DNA from: CBFHND01 sp965657085
GTDB taxonomy: Bacteria > Pseudomonadota > Alphaproteobacteria > Rhodobacterales > Rhodobacteraceae
DNA length: 64,000 nucleotides
NCBI GenBank assembly: GCA_965657085.1
Contig: CBFHND010000002.1
Span: 200,811 to 264,810, forward strand
Direction of reading: 5' to 3'
Part shown: one piece after another, positions 32,623-41,161 of the stretch
How the letters are laid out: every line of letters starts with the position of its first letter
Position numbering within the stretch: position 1 is the stretch's first letter
The notes under the pieces: generated by a model
What the model was told of the DNA's origin: nothing
The model's database searches: none
The model's input: only the letters and a program-made list of their open reading frames with translations
Made by a program: the position numbers and the translations under genes

Positions 32623-33633
32623 ATGGCCTATGTGAAGGAAATTGCGACCGCGGTTGGAACGCTGGCGTTCGCTGCGGGCATCGGAATGCTGATGCAGAGC
32701 AGCGAAACTGCCGCCCAACGCTACGGTGATGATGCGCAGGCGGTTTCGCCTGCCGTAAAAGCAGCACCCCAAGCAGATGATGCCGCAGCCGCTGCGCAGG
32801 ACGGGCCAATGCTGGAAATGGACGCGATTACGCTGACTTCCGCACTGGACGAATCCAGCCCGACACCTGTTGGATCGGAAGCCGAGGTTGTCCTCGCGCT
32901 GGCTCCTGTGGTCGAACTGCCTGAACCGGATGTCTCTGACATTGCACCCGGCCAAAGCTGTGACATCACGGCGACCGCGAAACCTGCCAACTTGGCCATG
33001 ATTGATCTGTCCGTGGTTGCGCCGTGCTTGCCGAATGAGCGTGTGACCGTGCACCACAACGGTATGATGGTTACGATGACAACCGCAGCGGATGGTTCGC
33101 TTGATATGCAGGTGCCGGCCTTGTCCGAAGATTCCGTCATCATCGCGGCTTTCGCCAACGGAGAAGGTGCGGTTGCACAGACGCCTGTGCCCGACATGGC
33201 TGAATTTGACCGTGTGGTTCTTCAATGGAAAGGCCGTTCCGGGTTTGAAATCCATGCCCGCGAATTCGGCGCGGACTATGGCCAAAAAGGCCATGTCTGG
33301 GTCGGAGAACCTGGCACGACGGAAGCGACTGCAGCCGGTCAAAGCGGCTTTATCATGCGGCTTGGCGATGCAAGCGCCGCCGAGCCTTTGATGGCAGACG
33401 TTTATACCTACCCGTCCGCCACGTCGACTCGCGAAGGCGAGATTGATCTGAGCGTCGAAGCTGAAGTGAACCTGTTCAACTGTGGCTTGGACATCGAGGC
33501 GCAATCGCTGGAGCTGCGGGATGGAGTGATCAAAACGCAGGATCTGACGATGTCTGTACCCGAGTGCGACACGATCGGCAGTTTTCTTGTATTGAACAAT
33601 CTGATCCAAGACCTGAAAGTCGCAAGCAAGTAA
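32623..33633 (+). CDS. Exported or membrane-anchored protein of unknown function downstream of secA
   Basis: Product of 336 residues with one N-terminal hydrophobic helix (about 8-26), a long Ala/Pro/Glu-rich linker (30-100), and a globular C-terminal region with four cysteines (QSCDI, APCLP, FNCGL, VPECD) that could form two disulfides. The acidic linker and helix suggest an anchored periplasmic protein. Relatives in Rhodobacterales may be labelled translocase merely because they follow secA; I see no translocase domain. The ATG has GTGAGCGA upstream. The next gene follows 21 bases later. Confidence 0.7.
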   Translation: MAYVKEIATAVGTLAFAAGIGMLMQSSETAAQRYGDDAQAVSPAVKAAPQADDAAAAAQDGPMLEMDAITLTSALDESSPTPVGSEAEVVLALAPVVELPEPDVSDIAPGQSCDITATAKPANLAMIDLSVVAPCLPNERVTVHHNGMMVTMTTAADGSLDMQVPALSEDSVIIAAFANGEGAVAQTPVPDMAEFDRVVLQWKGRSGFEIHAREFGADYGQKGHVWVGEPGTTEATAAGQSGFIMRLGDASAAEPLMADVYTYPSATSTREGEIDLSVEAEVNLFNCGLDIEAQSLELRDGVIKTQDLTMSVPECDTIGSFLVLNNLIQDLKVASK

Positions 33634-33654
33634 TCGTTGCTTTGAGGTTTCAGA

Positions 33655-35214
33655 ATGGCTTTGAGACGTGCGGCGGCTTTCGCCGCACTTTTCTTTTGTT
33701 GGGCATGGGCTCCGTTGTGGGCACAGGACGTCACGCTGACCTCGCGTGACGGCGGGATAGAATTGAGCGGCACCCTCTTGGGGTTCGATGGCGAGTTCTA
33801 CCGCCTTGAGACGATTTATGGCGAACTGACGGTCGATGGGTCTGGAGTTCTGTGCAGTGGTCCGGGGTGCCCGAACCTGCAGGATTTCGTTGCCCAACTG
33901 TCGATCTCCGGCTCGTCAACGATGGGCGCTGTTTTGATGCCTGCGCTGGTCGAAGGGTTCGCCTTGCGCGGCGGATACAGGTCGGAACGGAAAACACTGG
34001 ATGCGACCCATTTCGTCTACACTCTGATCAACGAAGAAACCGACAAGAAGGTTGCTGAATTCACCTTCCGGATCACAACAACCGACGAAGGGTTTGCCGA
34101 TTTGCTCGCCAATGAGGCGGACATCGTCATGGCCCTGCGCGAGATACGTGCATCGGAACGCAAGCGTGCGCGGGATGCCGGGATGGGGGACTTGACCCGG
34201 GCAAACCGCAGCCGCGTTCTGGCGTTGGATGCGATGGTGCCGATCGTGGCCCCTGACAACCCAGTGCGTGGGATCACACCGCAAAACCTGGCGCGTGTTC
34301 TGGCTGGTCAGATCACCAACTGGGCCGCTTTGGGTGGTCCGGATGCGCCGATCACCGTTCATTTGCCATTGGGGTCTACGGGTTTGGGTCAGGCCATCGA
34401 GGACCAGATCATGCGCGCGTCAGGCGGTGCATTCACGGGGGCGGAAACACGGCATGCCCGCGGCATCGATTTGGCGCAATCCGTGGCGCGGGATGCCTTT
34501 GCAATCGGTGTGGCAAGTTATGCCGAGACTGGGAATGCTGTTCCGCTGACACTGACGGGGGACTGCGGGTTCTCGCTACGGGCGGGACGCCGGACCATCA
34601 AGACAGAAGACTACCCGCTGACAGCCCCGATGTTTCTGTATCTGCCCGCACGTCGATTGCCCAAGATCGCGCGTGAATTCCTTGCCTATACGCGCGGCCC
34701 GTCTGCCCAGATCGTGATCCGTCGCGCTGGTTTTGTTGATCTTTCGCCCGAAGAAGTCGCGATTGACCTTCAGGGAAACCGGTTCGCCAATGCGATATCC
34801 AAGGCAGGGATCGAAACCTCCCTGGAGGAATTGCAGCGGATGGTACGCACCTTGGACGGTATGGCGCGCCTGACGACGTCCTTTCGCTTTGAGGCGGGAT
34901 CAGTGCGACTGGACGCGCAATCGCGCTCCAACGTTCAACAGCTCGCCCGTGCGCTGGAAGTTGGTCAATACGATGCACGGCAGATCCTGTTCGCGGGGTT
35001 CAGTGACGGTGACGGTCCGGCCGAGGCGAACCGCGAGATTGCCCTGCGGCGCGCTGATGCTGTGCGCCGCGCGATTGCAAACGCGGCTGAAAGCACGGAT
35101 CTGAAGCGTGTGCAGCTGGATGTGGATGCCTTTGGAGAAGCATTGCCCATGGCATGTGATGACAGTGCATGGGGCAGGCAGGCCAACCGCCGTGTCGAGG
35201 TTTGGGTACGCTAA
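33655..35214 (+). CDS. PstS-like substrate-binding domain fused to OmpA-like peptidoglycan-binding domain
   Basis: Exported protein of 519 residues. A signal peptide (1-23) is followed by a short beta domain (25-75), a phosphate-type periplasmic binding domain (about 78-350; ISGSSTMG, LDAMVPIVAPDNPV, LPLGSTGLGQ), and an OmpA C-terminal domain (about 390-519; SFRFEAGSVRLD, GFSDGDGPAEANREIALRRADAVR, ANRRVEVWV). The last would hold it to peptidoglycan. With no ABC permease nearby, it is more likely an envelope sensor or scaffold than a transporter component. GAGG supports the start. Its TAA interlocks with the radC stop. Confidence 0.85.
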   Translation: MALRRAAAFAALFFCWAWAPLWAQDVTLTSRDGGIELSGTLLGFDGEFYRLETIYGELTVDGSGVLCSGPGCPNLQDFVAQLSISGSSTMGAVLMPALVEGFALRGGYRSERKTLDATHFVYTLINEETDKKVAEFTFRITTTDEGFADLLANEADIVMALREIRASERKRARDAGMGDLTRANRSRVLALDAMVPIVAPDNPVRGITPQNLARVLAGQITNWAALGGPDAPITVHLPLGSTGLGQAIEDQIMRASGGAFTGAETRHARGIDLAQSVARDAFAIGVASYAETGNAVPLTLTGDCGFSLRAGRRTIKTEDYPLTAPMFLYLPARRLPKIAREFLAYTRGPSAQIVIRRAGFVDLSPEEVAIDLQGNRFANAISKAGIETSLEELQRMVRTLDGMARLTTSFRFEAGSVRLDAQSRSNVQQLARALEVGQYDARQILFAGFSDGDGPAEANREIALRRADAVRRAIANAAESTDLKRVQLDVDAFGEALPMACDDSAWGRQANRRVEVWVR

Positions 35215-35960
35215 AGATACCCTTCACTGCGAAAGCTTATCTCTCTCGATTTTCCGACAATCAGATGATCATGCAACGTCAGGCTTAGGGCGGTGCACAC
35301 GGATTGAATCTGGGCAGTCATGTCGATGTCGGACTGGCTGGGCGTCGGATCACCCGAAGGGTGATTGTGCACGAGGATCAATGCGGAAGCGTTGAGTTCC
35401 AGCGCGCGTTTGGCAACCTCGCGCGGATAGACGGGCACATGATCGACCGTGCCTTTTGCCTGTTCCTCGTCCGCGATCAGAACGTTCTTGCGATCAAGAT
35501 ACAGCACTCGAAACTGCTCGGTCTCGCGGTGGGCCATCGTGGTGTGGCAGTAGTCAACCAGCGCATCCCAGCTGGAAATGGCGTGTTGGTTGATGACTCG
35601 GGCACGTGCCATCCGATGCGCCGCGGCCTCAACGATTTTCAGCTCTGTGATGACCGCATCGCCTACGCCTTTGATCTGATGCAAGCGTTCCTTCGGGGCG
35701 GTGACGACCCGATTGAAGTCACCAAATGCGTCCATCAACGCGCGGGCCAACGGCTTTACATCCTGTCGCGGGATGGCCCGAAACAGGACCAGTTCCAGCA
35801 GCTCGTAGTCCGGTACCGCAGCCGCACCACCCTCCATGAAGCGTGCCCGCAACCTTTTCCGGTGATCAGCCATGTAAGATGGTGTCTTGCCGTTTGGCAT
35901 GGGAGCCGGCGTGGCCTCATCCAGATCAAACGGCAGGGTGTATTCAGCAAAATGGGTCAT
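35211..35960 (-). CDS. radC: RadC family protein (JAB/MPN domain)
   Basis: Product of 249 residues with an N-terminal helix-hairpin-helix UPF0758 region (LHQIKGVGDAV) and a C-terminal JAMM-type metalloprotease-like domain with the motif HNHPSGDPTPSQSD. Despite the historical name, a direct role in DNA repair is not established. The start has no clear ribosome site. It converges with the PstS-OmpA gene through overlapping stop codons. Confidence 0.92.
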   Translation of the reverse strand: MTHFAEYTLPFDLDEATPAPMPNGKTPSYMADHRKRLRARFMEGGAAAVPDYELLELVLFRAIPRQDVKPLARALMDAFGDFNRVVTAPKERLHQIKGVGDAVITELKIVEAAAHRMARARVINQHAISSWDALVDYCHTTMAHRETEQFRVLYLDRKNVLIADEEQAKGTVDHVPVYPREVAKRALELNASALILVHNHPSGDPTPSQSDIDMTAQIQSVCTALSLTLHDHLIVGKSREISFRSEGYL

Positions 35961-36009
35961 GCCCCAAAGCTGGCCTCTACATGGTTAGAAATCCGTTAAC
36001 GCGCGCGCT

Positions 36010-36519
36010 TCATTCCGGACGGTGGGATATGAAAACGGCTTCCTCTACGCCGTCCGTGGTTTCCAAACCGACGAATGTGAACCCAAGACGGTCGCACAAG
36101 CGGCGCGAGGCGGTGTTCCGGGCGTCTGCGAAAGCATTGATACGAGTGATCGCTGTGCGGTCAAAGAGGAGACCTACGGCCAATTGGCAAGCGCGCATCG
36201 CGTGGCCTTGGCCATGGCTCGACCGGGCGAGGGTAATACCAATTTCGGCCTCCAGACCATCGTTTGACAAATAAAGCCCCATGTCCCCGATCAGGTCATC
36301 CGTGGCTGTCTGGGCAATCGCGATCTGTGTCCAATGCCCGGGTCGCAACAGGGGATCGATCGAGGCCATATGAGCGATGAACCCGGCAGCTTTTTCCCGC
36401 GACATCGCCTCCCAGCTTTGAAAGCGGGCGATTTCAGGATCGTCGCGATAAGCCAAGAAAGGGTCGAGGTCTTTCGCATGAAAGCGCCGAAGCGTGGTGG
36501 ATTGAGAGGATGCCAGCAT
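36010..36519 (-). CDS. GNAT-family N-acetyltransferase (RimJ/RimL-like)
   Basis: Acetyltransferase of 169 residues of the Acetyltransf_3 type. It begins with TTLRRFHAKDLDPFLAYR, followed by GDMGLYL, the acetyl-CoA loop (ARSSHGQGHAM, a variant of Q/R-x-x-G-x-G/A), and NTASRRLCDRLGFTFVG. Substrate unknown; relatives modify ribosomal protein N-termini or antibiotics. No strong Shine-Dalgarno precedes the ATG. It lies beyond the dnaKJ terminator, on the same strand. Confidence 0.85.
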   Translation of the reverse strand: MLASSQSTTLRRFHAKDLDPFLAYRDDPEIARFQSWEAMSREKAAGFIAHMASIDPLLRPGHWTQIAIAQTATDDLIGDMGLYLSNDGLEAEIGITLARSSHGQGHAMRACQLAVGLLFDRTAITRINAFADARNTASRRLCDRLGFTFVGLETTDGVEEAVFISHRPE

Positions 36520-36532
36520 CTGACAAGGCTAG

Positions 36533-36564
36533 CGCAAAACAAGGGCGGGCTGATAGCCCGCCTT
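36533..36564 (-). terminator. Intrinsic terminator of the dnaKJ transcript
   Basis: On the minus strand a 10-bp stem (36564-36542, including AGGCGGGCT and AGCCCGCC, loop of 3) is followed by TGTTTTG. A second perfect dyad, GGTGGAGC/GCTCCACC at 36604-36621, lies immediately after the dnaJ stop. Confidence 0.7.
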
Positions 36565-36603
36565 ACGACGTGTCTGTTCTGTCATGGATCCCAACCGTTT
36601 CCC

Positions 36604-36621
36604 GGTGGAGCCTGCTCCACC
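36604..36621. repeat. Perfect 8-bp dyad abutting the dnaJ stop codon
   Basis: GGTGGAGC and GCTCCACC are separated by two bases and directly adjoin the stop. No T-run follows; it probably stabilises the mRNA end ahead of the main terminator. Confidence 0.6.
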
Positions 36622-37776
36622 TTAGCCCTTCATCGAATCCCAGAAGGATTTGACCGAGGAGAAAAAGCTTGTGCTTTCGGGGTTGTTCTCTTCCGACAGG
36701 TCCTCGAACTCGCGCAACAACTCCTTTTGGCGGCTGGTCAGGTTCACGGGAGTTTCCACCGCAAGTTCGATGAACATGTCACCCGGGCCACCGCCGCGCA
36801 AAGCTGGCATGCCTTTGCTGCGCAAGCGCATCTGCCGCCCCGATTGCGACCCTGCCGGGATTTGCACCCGACCGCGACCGCCGTCGATTGTCGGTACTTC
36901 GATGCTGCCACCCAATGCTGCCGTACCCATGGACACGGGTACGCGACAGTAGAGGTTGTTGCCATCGCGTTCGAACAACTGATGTTCTGATACCTCGATA
37001 AAGATATAGAGGTCGCCCGATGGCCCGCCGCGCATACCGGCCTCGCCCTCGCCCGCAAGGCGGATGCGTGTCCCGGTTTCGACGCCTGCCGGAATGTTTA
37101 CCGACAGCGCACGATCCTTTTCGACGCGACCCGCGCCCTGGCAGGTTTTGCAGGGGTCCTTGATGATTTGCCCAAGGCCGGAACAGGTTGGGCATGTCCG
37201 TTCGACGGTGAAAAAACCCTGTTGCGCACGCACCTTGCCCATGCCGGAGCAGGTTGGGCATGTCGTGGGTTCGGCGCCGCCTTCGGCCCCTGATCCGTTG
37301 CACGATCCGCATGCAATGGATGTGGGCACGTTGATGGTCTTTTGCAGACCTGCATAGGCTTCTTCCAGCGTCACACGCAGGTTATAACGCAGATCGGACC
37401 CACGCGCGGCACGCCGTCCCCCGCCACCACCGCGTTGGCCACCCATGAAGTCACCAAAAAGATCGTCAAACACGTCCGAAAAAGCGGATGAGAAATCACC
37501 CTGCCCGCCGCCAAAGCCGCCGCCGGGTCGGCCACCGCCGCCCATGCCACCTTCGAATGCAGCGTGGCCAAAGCGGTCGTAGGCCGCCTTTTTCTCGGCA
37601 TCCTTCAGGACCTCGTAGGCTTCGTTGGCTTCCTTGAACTGTGCTTCGGCGTCCGGATTATCGGCGTTGCGGTCTGGGTGCAGCTCTTTGGCCTTGGTGC
37701 GATAGCCCTTCTTGATCTCGTCGGCGGATGCGCCTTTGGAGACGCCGAGCACCTCATAATAGTCACGTTTTGCCAT
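36622..37776 (-). CDS. dnaJ: Chaperone protein DnaJ (Hsp40)
   Basis: Co-chaperone that delivers clients to DnaK and stimulates its ATPase. The 384-residue product is a full type I DnaJ: J domain with HPD (LHPDRN, near 33-35), a Gly/Phe-rich linker, four zinc motifs (CGSCNGSG, CPTCSGMG, CPTCSGLG, CKTCQGAG), and the C-terminal substrate domains. AGGAAGG precedes the ATG. It lies 77 bases behind dnaK, with a strong hairpin between them. Confidence 0.97.
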   Translation of the reverse strand: MAKRDYYEVLGVSKGASADEIKKGYRTKAKELHPDRNADNPDAEAQFKEANEAYEVLKDAEKKAAYDRFGHAAFEGGMGGGGRPGGGFGGGQGDFSSAFSDVFDDLFGDFMGGQRGGGGGRRAARGSDLRYNLRVTLEEAYAGLQKTINVPTSIACGSCNGSGAEGGAEPTTCPTCSGMGKVRAQQGFFTVERTCPTCSGLGQIIKDPCKTCQGAGRVEKDRALSVNIPAGVETGTRIRLAGEGEAGMRGGPSGDLYIFIEVSEHQLFERDGNNLYCRVPVSMGTAALGGSIEVPTIDGGRGRVQIPAGSQSGRQMRLRSKGMPALRGGGPGDMFIELAVETPVNLTSRQKELLREFEDLSEENNPESTSFFSSVKSFWDSMKG

Positions 37777-37803
37777 AGATCATGTCCTTCCTTGGAACGT
37801 CGA

Positions 37804-37830
37804 GGGCCGGCCCGGAGAACGGACCGGCCC
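37804..37830 (-). repeat. Intercistronic hairpin between dnaK and dnaJ
   Basis: A 10-bp GC stem (37804-37813 with 37821-37830, one G-U pair) with a 7-base loop lies between the dnaK stop and the dnaJ ATG. It lacks a T-run, so partial termination or RNase protection are both possible. It would explain lower dnaJ than dnaK expression. Confidence 0.65.
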
Positions 37831-37853
37831 TGTGAGTGGTTCCAATGCGCAAC

Positions 37854-39764
37854 TTACGCGCGCTTATCGTCGTCCAGATCTTCGAACTCGGCGTCGACGA
37901 TGTCGTCGTCATCGGCCCGTGGCTCATCTGCGGCCTGAGGCTCGGCCTCGCCGTCCTCTTGGGCGGCTTTGTAGATGGCCTCGCCCAGCTTCATCGCCGC
38001 TTCGGTCACGTTCTGGATGCCCGACTTGATCTTGTCGGTGTTCTCGGTTTCCAGCTCGTCCTTGAGCGCGGCAATGGCCAGTTCGATGGCTTCGATCGTG
38101 GTCGGGTCCACCTTGTCCGCGTGCTCTTCCATCGACTTCTCGGTCGAATGGATGAGGCTTTCGGCCTGGTTTTTCGCCTCGATCAACTCGCGACGTTCCT
38201 TGTCGGCTTCGGCGTTTTCTTCGGCGTCCTGAACCATTTTTTCGATGTCATCATCGGACAGACCGCCAGAGGCCTGGATCGTGATCTTCTGTTCCTTGCC
38301 GGTGCCCTTGTCCATCGCACCCACGGACACGATGCCGTTGGCGTCAATATCAAAGGTCACTTCGATCTGGGGCATTCCACGCGGTGCGGGTGGGATATTT
38401 TCCAGATTGAAGGCGCCCAAAATCTTGTTGTCCGAGGCCATTTCGCGTTCACCCTGGAACACGCGGATGGTCACGGCATTCTGGTTGTCTTCGGCCGTCG
38501 AGAAGATTTGCGACTTCTTCGTGGGGATCGTGGTGTTGCGATCGATCAGGCGGGTGAACACGCCGCCCAGTGTTTCGATACCCAGCGACAGAGGCGTCAC
38601 GTCCAGCAAAACCACGTCTTTGACGTCACCTTGCAGAACACCGGCCTGAATGGCGGCACCCATGGCAACCACTTCATCGGGGTTCACACCCTTGTGCGGC
38701 TCTTTGCCAAAGAACTTGGTGACCTCTTCGATGACTTTCGGCATCCGGGTCATACCACCGACCAGAACAACCTCGTCGATGTCCGATGCGCTGAGACCTG
38801 CGTCTTTCAGCGCGGCGGCGCACGGCTTCATCGAGGATTTGATCAGGTCGCCAACCAGCGATTCCAGCTTGGCACGGGTCAGCTTCATGACCATATGCAG
38901 CGGCTGACCGTTGGCGCCCATGGAGATGAACGGCTGGTTGATTTCAGTCTGGTTGGCCGAGCTGAGTTCGATCTTGGCTTTCTCAGCGGCTTCTTTCAGG
39001 CGCTGCAGGGCCATCTTGTCGGCGGTCAGGTCGACAGAGTGTTCTTTTTTGAACTCGTCGGCAAGGTAGTTGACGATGCGCATGTCAAAGTCTTCCCCAC
39101 CAAGGAACGTGTCACCGTTGGTGGATTTCACTTCGAACAGGCCGTCGTCGATTTCGAGGATGGTCACGTCGAACGTACCGCCACCAAGGTCATAGACCGC
39201 GATGGTTTGGGTGTTTTCCTTGTCCAGACCATAGGCCAGCGCGGCCGCTGTCGGTTCGTTGATGATCCGCAGCACTTCGAGGCCCGCGATCTTGCCCGCG
39301 TCCTTGGTTGCCTGACGTTGTGCGTCGTTGAAGTAGGCAGGAACGGTGATGACCGCTTGGGTCACGTCTTCGCCGAGGTAGCTTTCGGCGGTTTCCTTCA
39401 TCTTGCCGAGGATGAAGGCGGAGATTTGGCTGGGCGAGTATTTTTCGCCGCGCGATTCGACCCATGCGTCGCCGTTGCCGCCATCAATGACGTTGAACGG
39501 GAGGTTCTTGAGGTCCTTGGCCAGATCGGCGTCATCGAACCGGCGACCGATCAGGCGTTTGACGCCAAAAATCGTATTGTCGGGGTTGGTGACAGCCTGA
39601 CGTTTTGCCGGTTGGCCAACGAGGCGTTCGTTTTCCGTAAACGCAACGATGGAAGGTGTCGTGCGCGCGCCCTCGGCGTTTTCGATCACGCGGGGCTGGC
39701 TGCCGTCCATAATGGCGATGCAGCTGTTTGTGGTTCCCAGGTCAATACCAATGACTTTGGCCAT
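37854..39764 (-). CDS. dnaK: Chaperone protein DnaK (Hsp70)
   Basis: ATP-dependent chaperone of 636 residues. It has the actin-like ATPase domain (GIDLGTTNS at 5-13, DLGGGTFDVT, VGGMTRMP), the conserved linker followed by the beta-sandwich substrate domain (DVTPLSLGIET), the helical lid, and the acidic tail ending EDLDDDKRA. GAGGGAT precedes the ATG. Expression is probably heat-inducible, but I could not identify a convincing RpoH promoter in the 129 bases upstream. A 667-codon open frame on the opposite strand is a compositional shadow. Confidence 0.98.
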   Translation of the reverse strand: MAKVIGIDLGTTNSCIAIMDGSQPRVIENAEGARTTPSIVAFTENERLVGQPAKRQAVTNPDNTIFGVKRLIGRRFDDADLAKDLKNLPFNVIDGGNGDAWVESRGEKYSPSQISAFILGKMKETAESYLGEDVTQAVITVPAYFNDAQRQATKDAGKIAGLEVLRIINEPTAAALAYGLDKENTQTIAVYDLGGGTFDVTILEIDDGLFEVKSTNGDTFLGGEDFDMRIVNYLADEFKKEHSVDLTADKMALQRLKEAAEKAKIELSSANQTEINQPFISMGANGQPLHMVMKLTRAKLESLVGDLIKSSMKPCAAALKDAGLSASDIDEVVLVGGMTRMPKVIEEVTKFFGKEPHKGVNPDEVVAMGAAIQAGVLQGDVKDVVLLDVTPLSLGIETLGGVFTRLIDRNTTIPTKKSQIFSTAEDNQNAVTIRVFQGEREMASDNKILGAFNLENIPPAPRGMPQIEVTFDIDANGIVSVGAMDKGTGKEQKITIQASGGLSDDDIEKMVQDAEENAEADKERRELIEAKNQAESLIHSTEKSMEEHADKVDPTTIEAIELAIAALKDELETENTDKIKSGIQNVTEAAMKLGEAIYKAAQEDGEAEPQAADEPRADDDDIVDAEFEDLDDDKRA

Positions 39765-39893
39765 GTTTTTCGATCCCTCTTACTAATCAAGGCGATGACA
39801 CGAGGCGCCGACCCGTTTCGGCATCAGTGCCCCGAATGACAAGCACGAAGCGGAGTGCCTCGTGCGGTTCGGAGGGTATATAAGGAGCGTGTA

Positions 39894-40556
39894 ATGCCCC
39901 TGCAAGCATTGTGGGGGGGCAGATCGGGCGAATTTTTCGGGTTTGGTGCGGATATGACGAAACTTACGGTGCGCGGCTTCGAGATTCACAAGGGTCGCAT
40001 CGGGACTGCGGATCAAAAGGCGTGGGTGGACGCGGTGCGCGAAGTTGTGCAGACCGCCCCATTGTTCAGCCCGCAGACGCCCTATGGAAAGCCGATGCGC
40101 GTGCGGATGACATCTGCGGGTCAGTTCGGGTGGTTTTCGGATCGGCAGGGGTACAGGTATGTGCCACAGCATCCCGACGGCACGGATTGGCCGCCCATTC
40201 CGCCGCTTGTTCTTGGGATGTGGCATCGCCTGACAGGGCTTGAGCGGGCGCCCGATTGCTGCCTGATCAATTTCTATGGTGAAGGCGCGCGGATGGGCAT
40301 GCATCAGGACAAGGACGAGGCTGATTTCGGATGGCCTGTCCTTTCGGTGTCCTTGGGCGATGACGGGTTGTTTCGCATGGGGAACAAAACCCGCGGCGGC
40401 AGTACTGAAAGCCTGTGGCTCACCTCAGGCGATGTGGTGGTGATGGGTGGTGCCGCGCGGCTGACTTACCATGGGGTGGATCGCATCCGCTTTGGGTCGT
40501 CCTCATTGTTGCCCAAGGGCGGGCGAATCAACCTGACCTGCCGGGTCGTTGATTAG
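39894..40556 (+). CDS. alkB: Alpha-ketoglutarate-dependent dioxygenase AlkB
   Basis: Fe(II)/2-oxoglutarate dioxygenase that repairs 1-methyladenine and 3-methylcytosine by oxidative demethylation. The 220-residue product has the iron triad His137-x-Asp139 (MHQDKDE) and His193 (TYHGVDR), 2-oxoglutarate-binding Arg211 and Arg217 (RINLTCR), and the substrate-lid WFSDRQGYRY. The ATG at 39894 has AAGGAG six bases upstream; a Met 20 codons later is an alternative where homology begins. It is divergent from dnaK and its TAG interlocks with the stop of the SH3 gene. Confidence 0.92.
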   Translation: MPLQALWGGRSGEFFGFGADMTKLTVRGFEIHKGRIGTADQKAWVDAVREVVQTAPLFSPQTPYGKPMRVRMTSAGQFGWFSDRQGYRYVPQHPDGTDWPPIPPLVLGMWHRLTGLERAPDCCLINFYGEGARMGMHQDKDEADFGWPVLSVSLGDDGLFRMGNKTRGGSTESLWLTSGDVVVMGGAARLTYHGVDRIRFGSSSLLPKGGRINLTCRVVD

Positions 40557-41161
40557 GGCTGCAAGGTGCAGCAGCCCGAATAAACTTGCGTGGCATCGGG
40601 TCTGGTGATCACCAGATCGATCGTCAGCCCATAGGCCCGATCAGACATCCCATCCGAACACATCTGTGCCGAGATGGTCGCGACCATGTTGGCCGTCCCG
40701 TTTGTGCCTGTGATCGCCCAGCGGTCCAAACGGTTGGCGGACATGCGCGCGCCCGTCACCTCAAACGAGCGCGCCATGGTTTCGGGGTCTTCGAAGACGG
40801 CGCCATTTCTCAGGTCGAGGCCCCAGAACGGTTCTGTTCCGAAACACTGTATGGTGGCGGGGATCATGCCCGGAACCTGACCCGGTTGGCGCGCCATATA
40901 GCGCAACGAAACCCAGCCCGACGCCTCACCCAGATTGATGCGACCCCATGATCCGCGATCATTCGGCTGCACCACCTCGATGTTGCGCGCATCGGCCGGC
41001 AGGGTGCCGATCACTTGCGCATCGCCGCTTGGACCAGAGCGCACGTTCAAGGTGTCGTTGCTGGCCACGCCTGTCACATCATAAAGTGCAGGCCACCTAT
41101 CCTGGCTGGCCAACACTGGCCCCGCGAAACACATCAAAAGCGCAATCAATCGTATGATCAT
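40553..41161 (-). CDS. Exported SH3-domain protein with COG3650-like C-terminus
   Basis: Periplasmic protein of 202 residues. A signal peptide (1-18) precedes a bacterial SH3 domain (about 32-90; TLNVRSGPSGDAQVIG, GWVSLRYM), then a domain starting CFGTEPFWGLDL that resembles COG3650, ending in a Cys-Cys pair (SGCCTLQP). SH3b domains often bind cell-wall peptides. It starts within the stop of the KpsM-like permease gene (ATGA), so it is coupled to that gene. Confidence 0.8.
   Translation of the reverse strand: MIIRLIALLMCFAGPVLASQDRWPALYDVTGVASNDTLNVRSGPSGDAQVIGTLPADARNIEVVQPNDRGSWGRINLGEASGWVSLRYMARQPGQVPGMIPATIQCFGTEPFWGLDLRNGAVFEDPETMARSFEVTGARMSANRLDRWAITGTNGTANMVATISAQMCSDGMSDRAYGLTIDLVITRPDATQVYSGCCTLQP

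Noticed and set aside
37836..39839. 667-codon open frame opposite dnaK
   Set aside because: It exactly shadows dnaK in a GC-rich genome with strong third-position bias, has no recognisable domain, and dnaK itself is certain.
39765..39893. RpoH-type heat-shock promoter for dnaK
   Set aside because: Searched for CTTG...CCTATNT-like elements on the minus strand; no pair with acceptable spacing was convincing.
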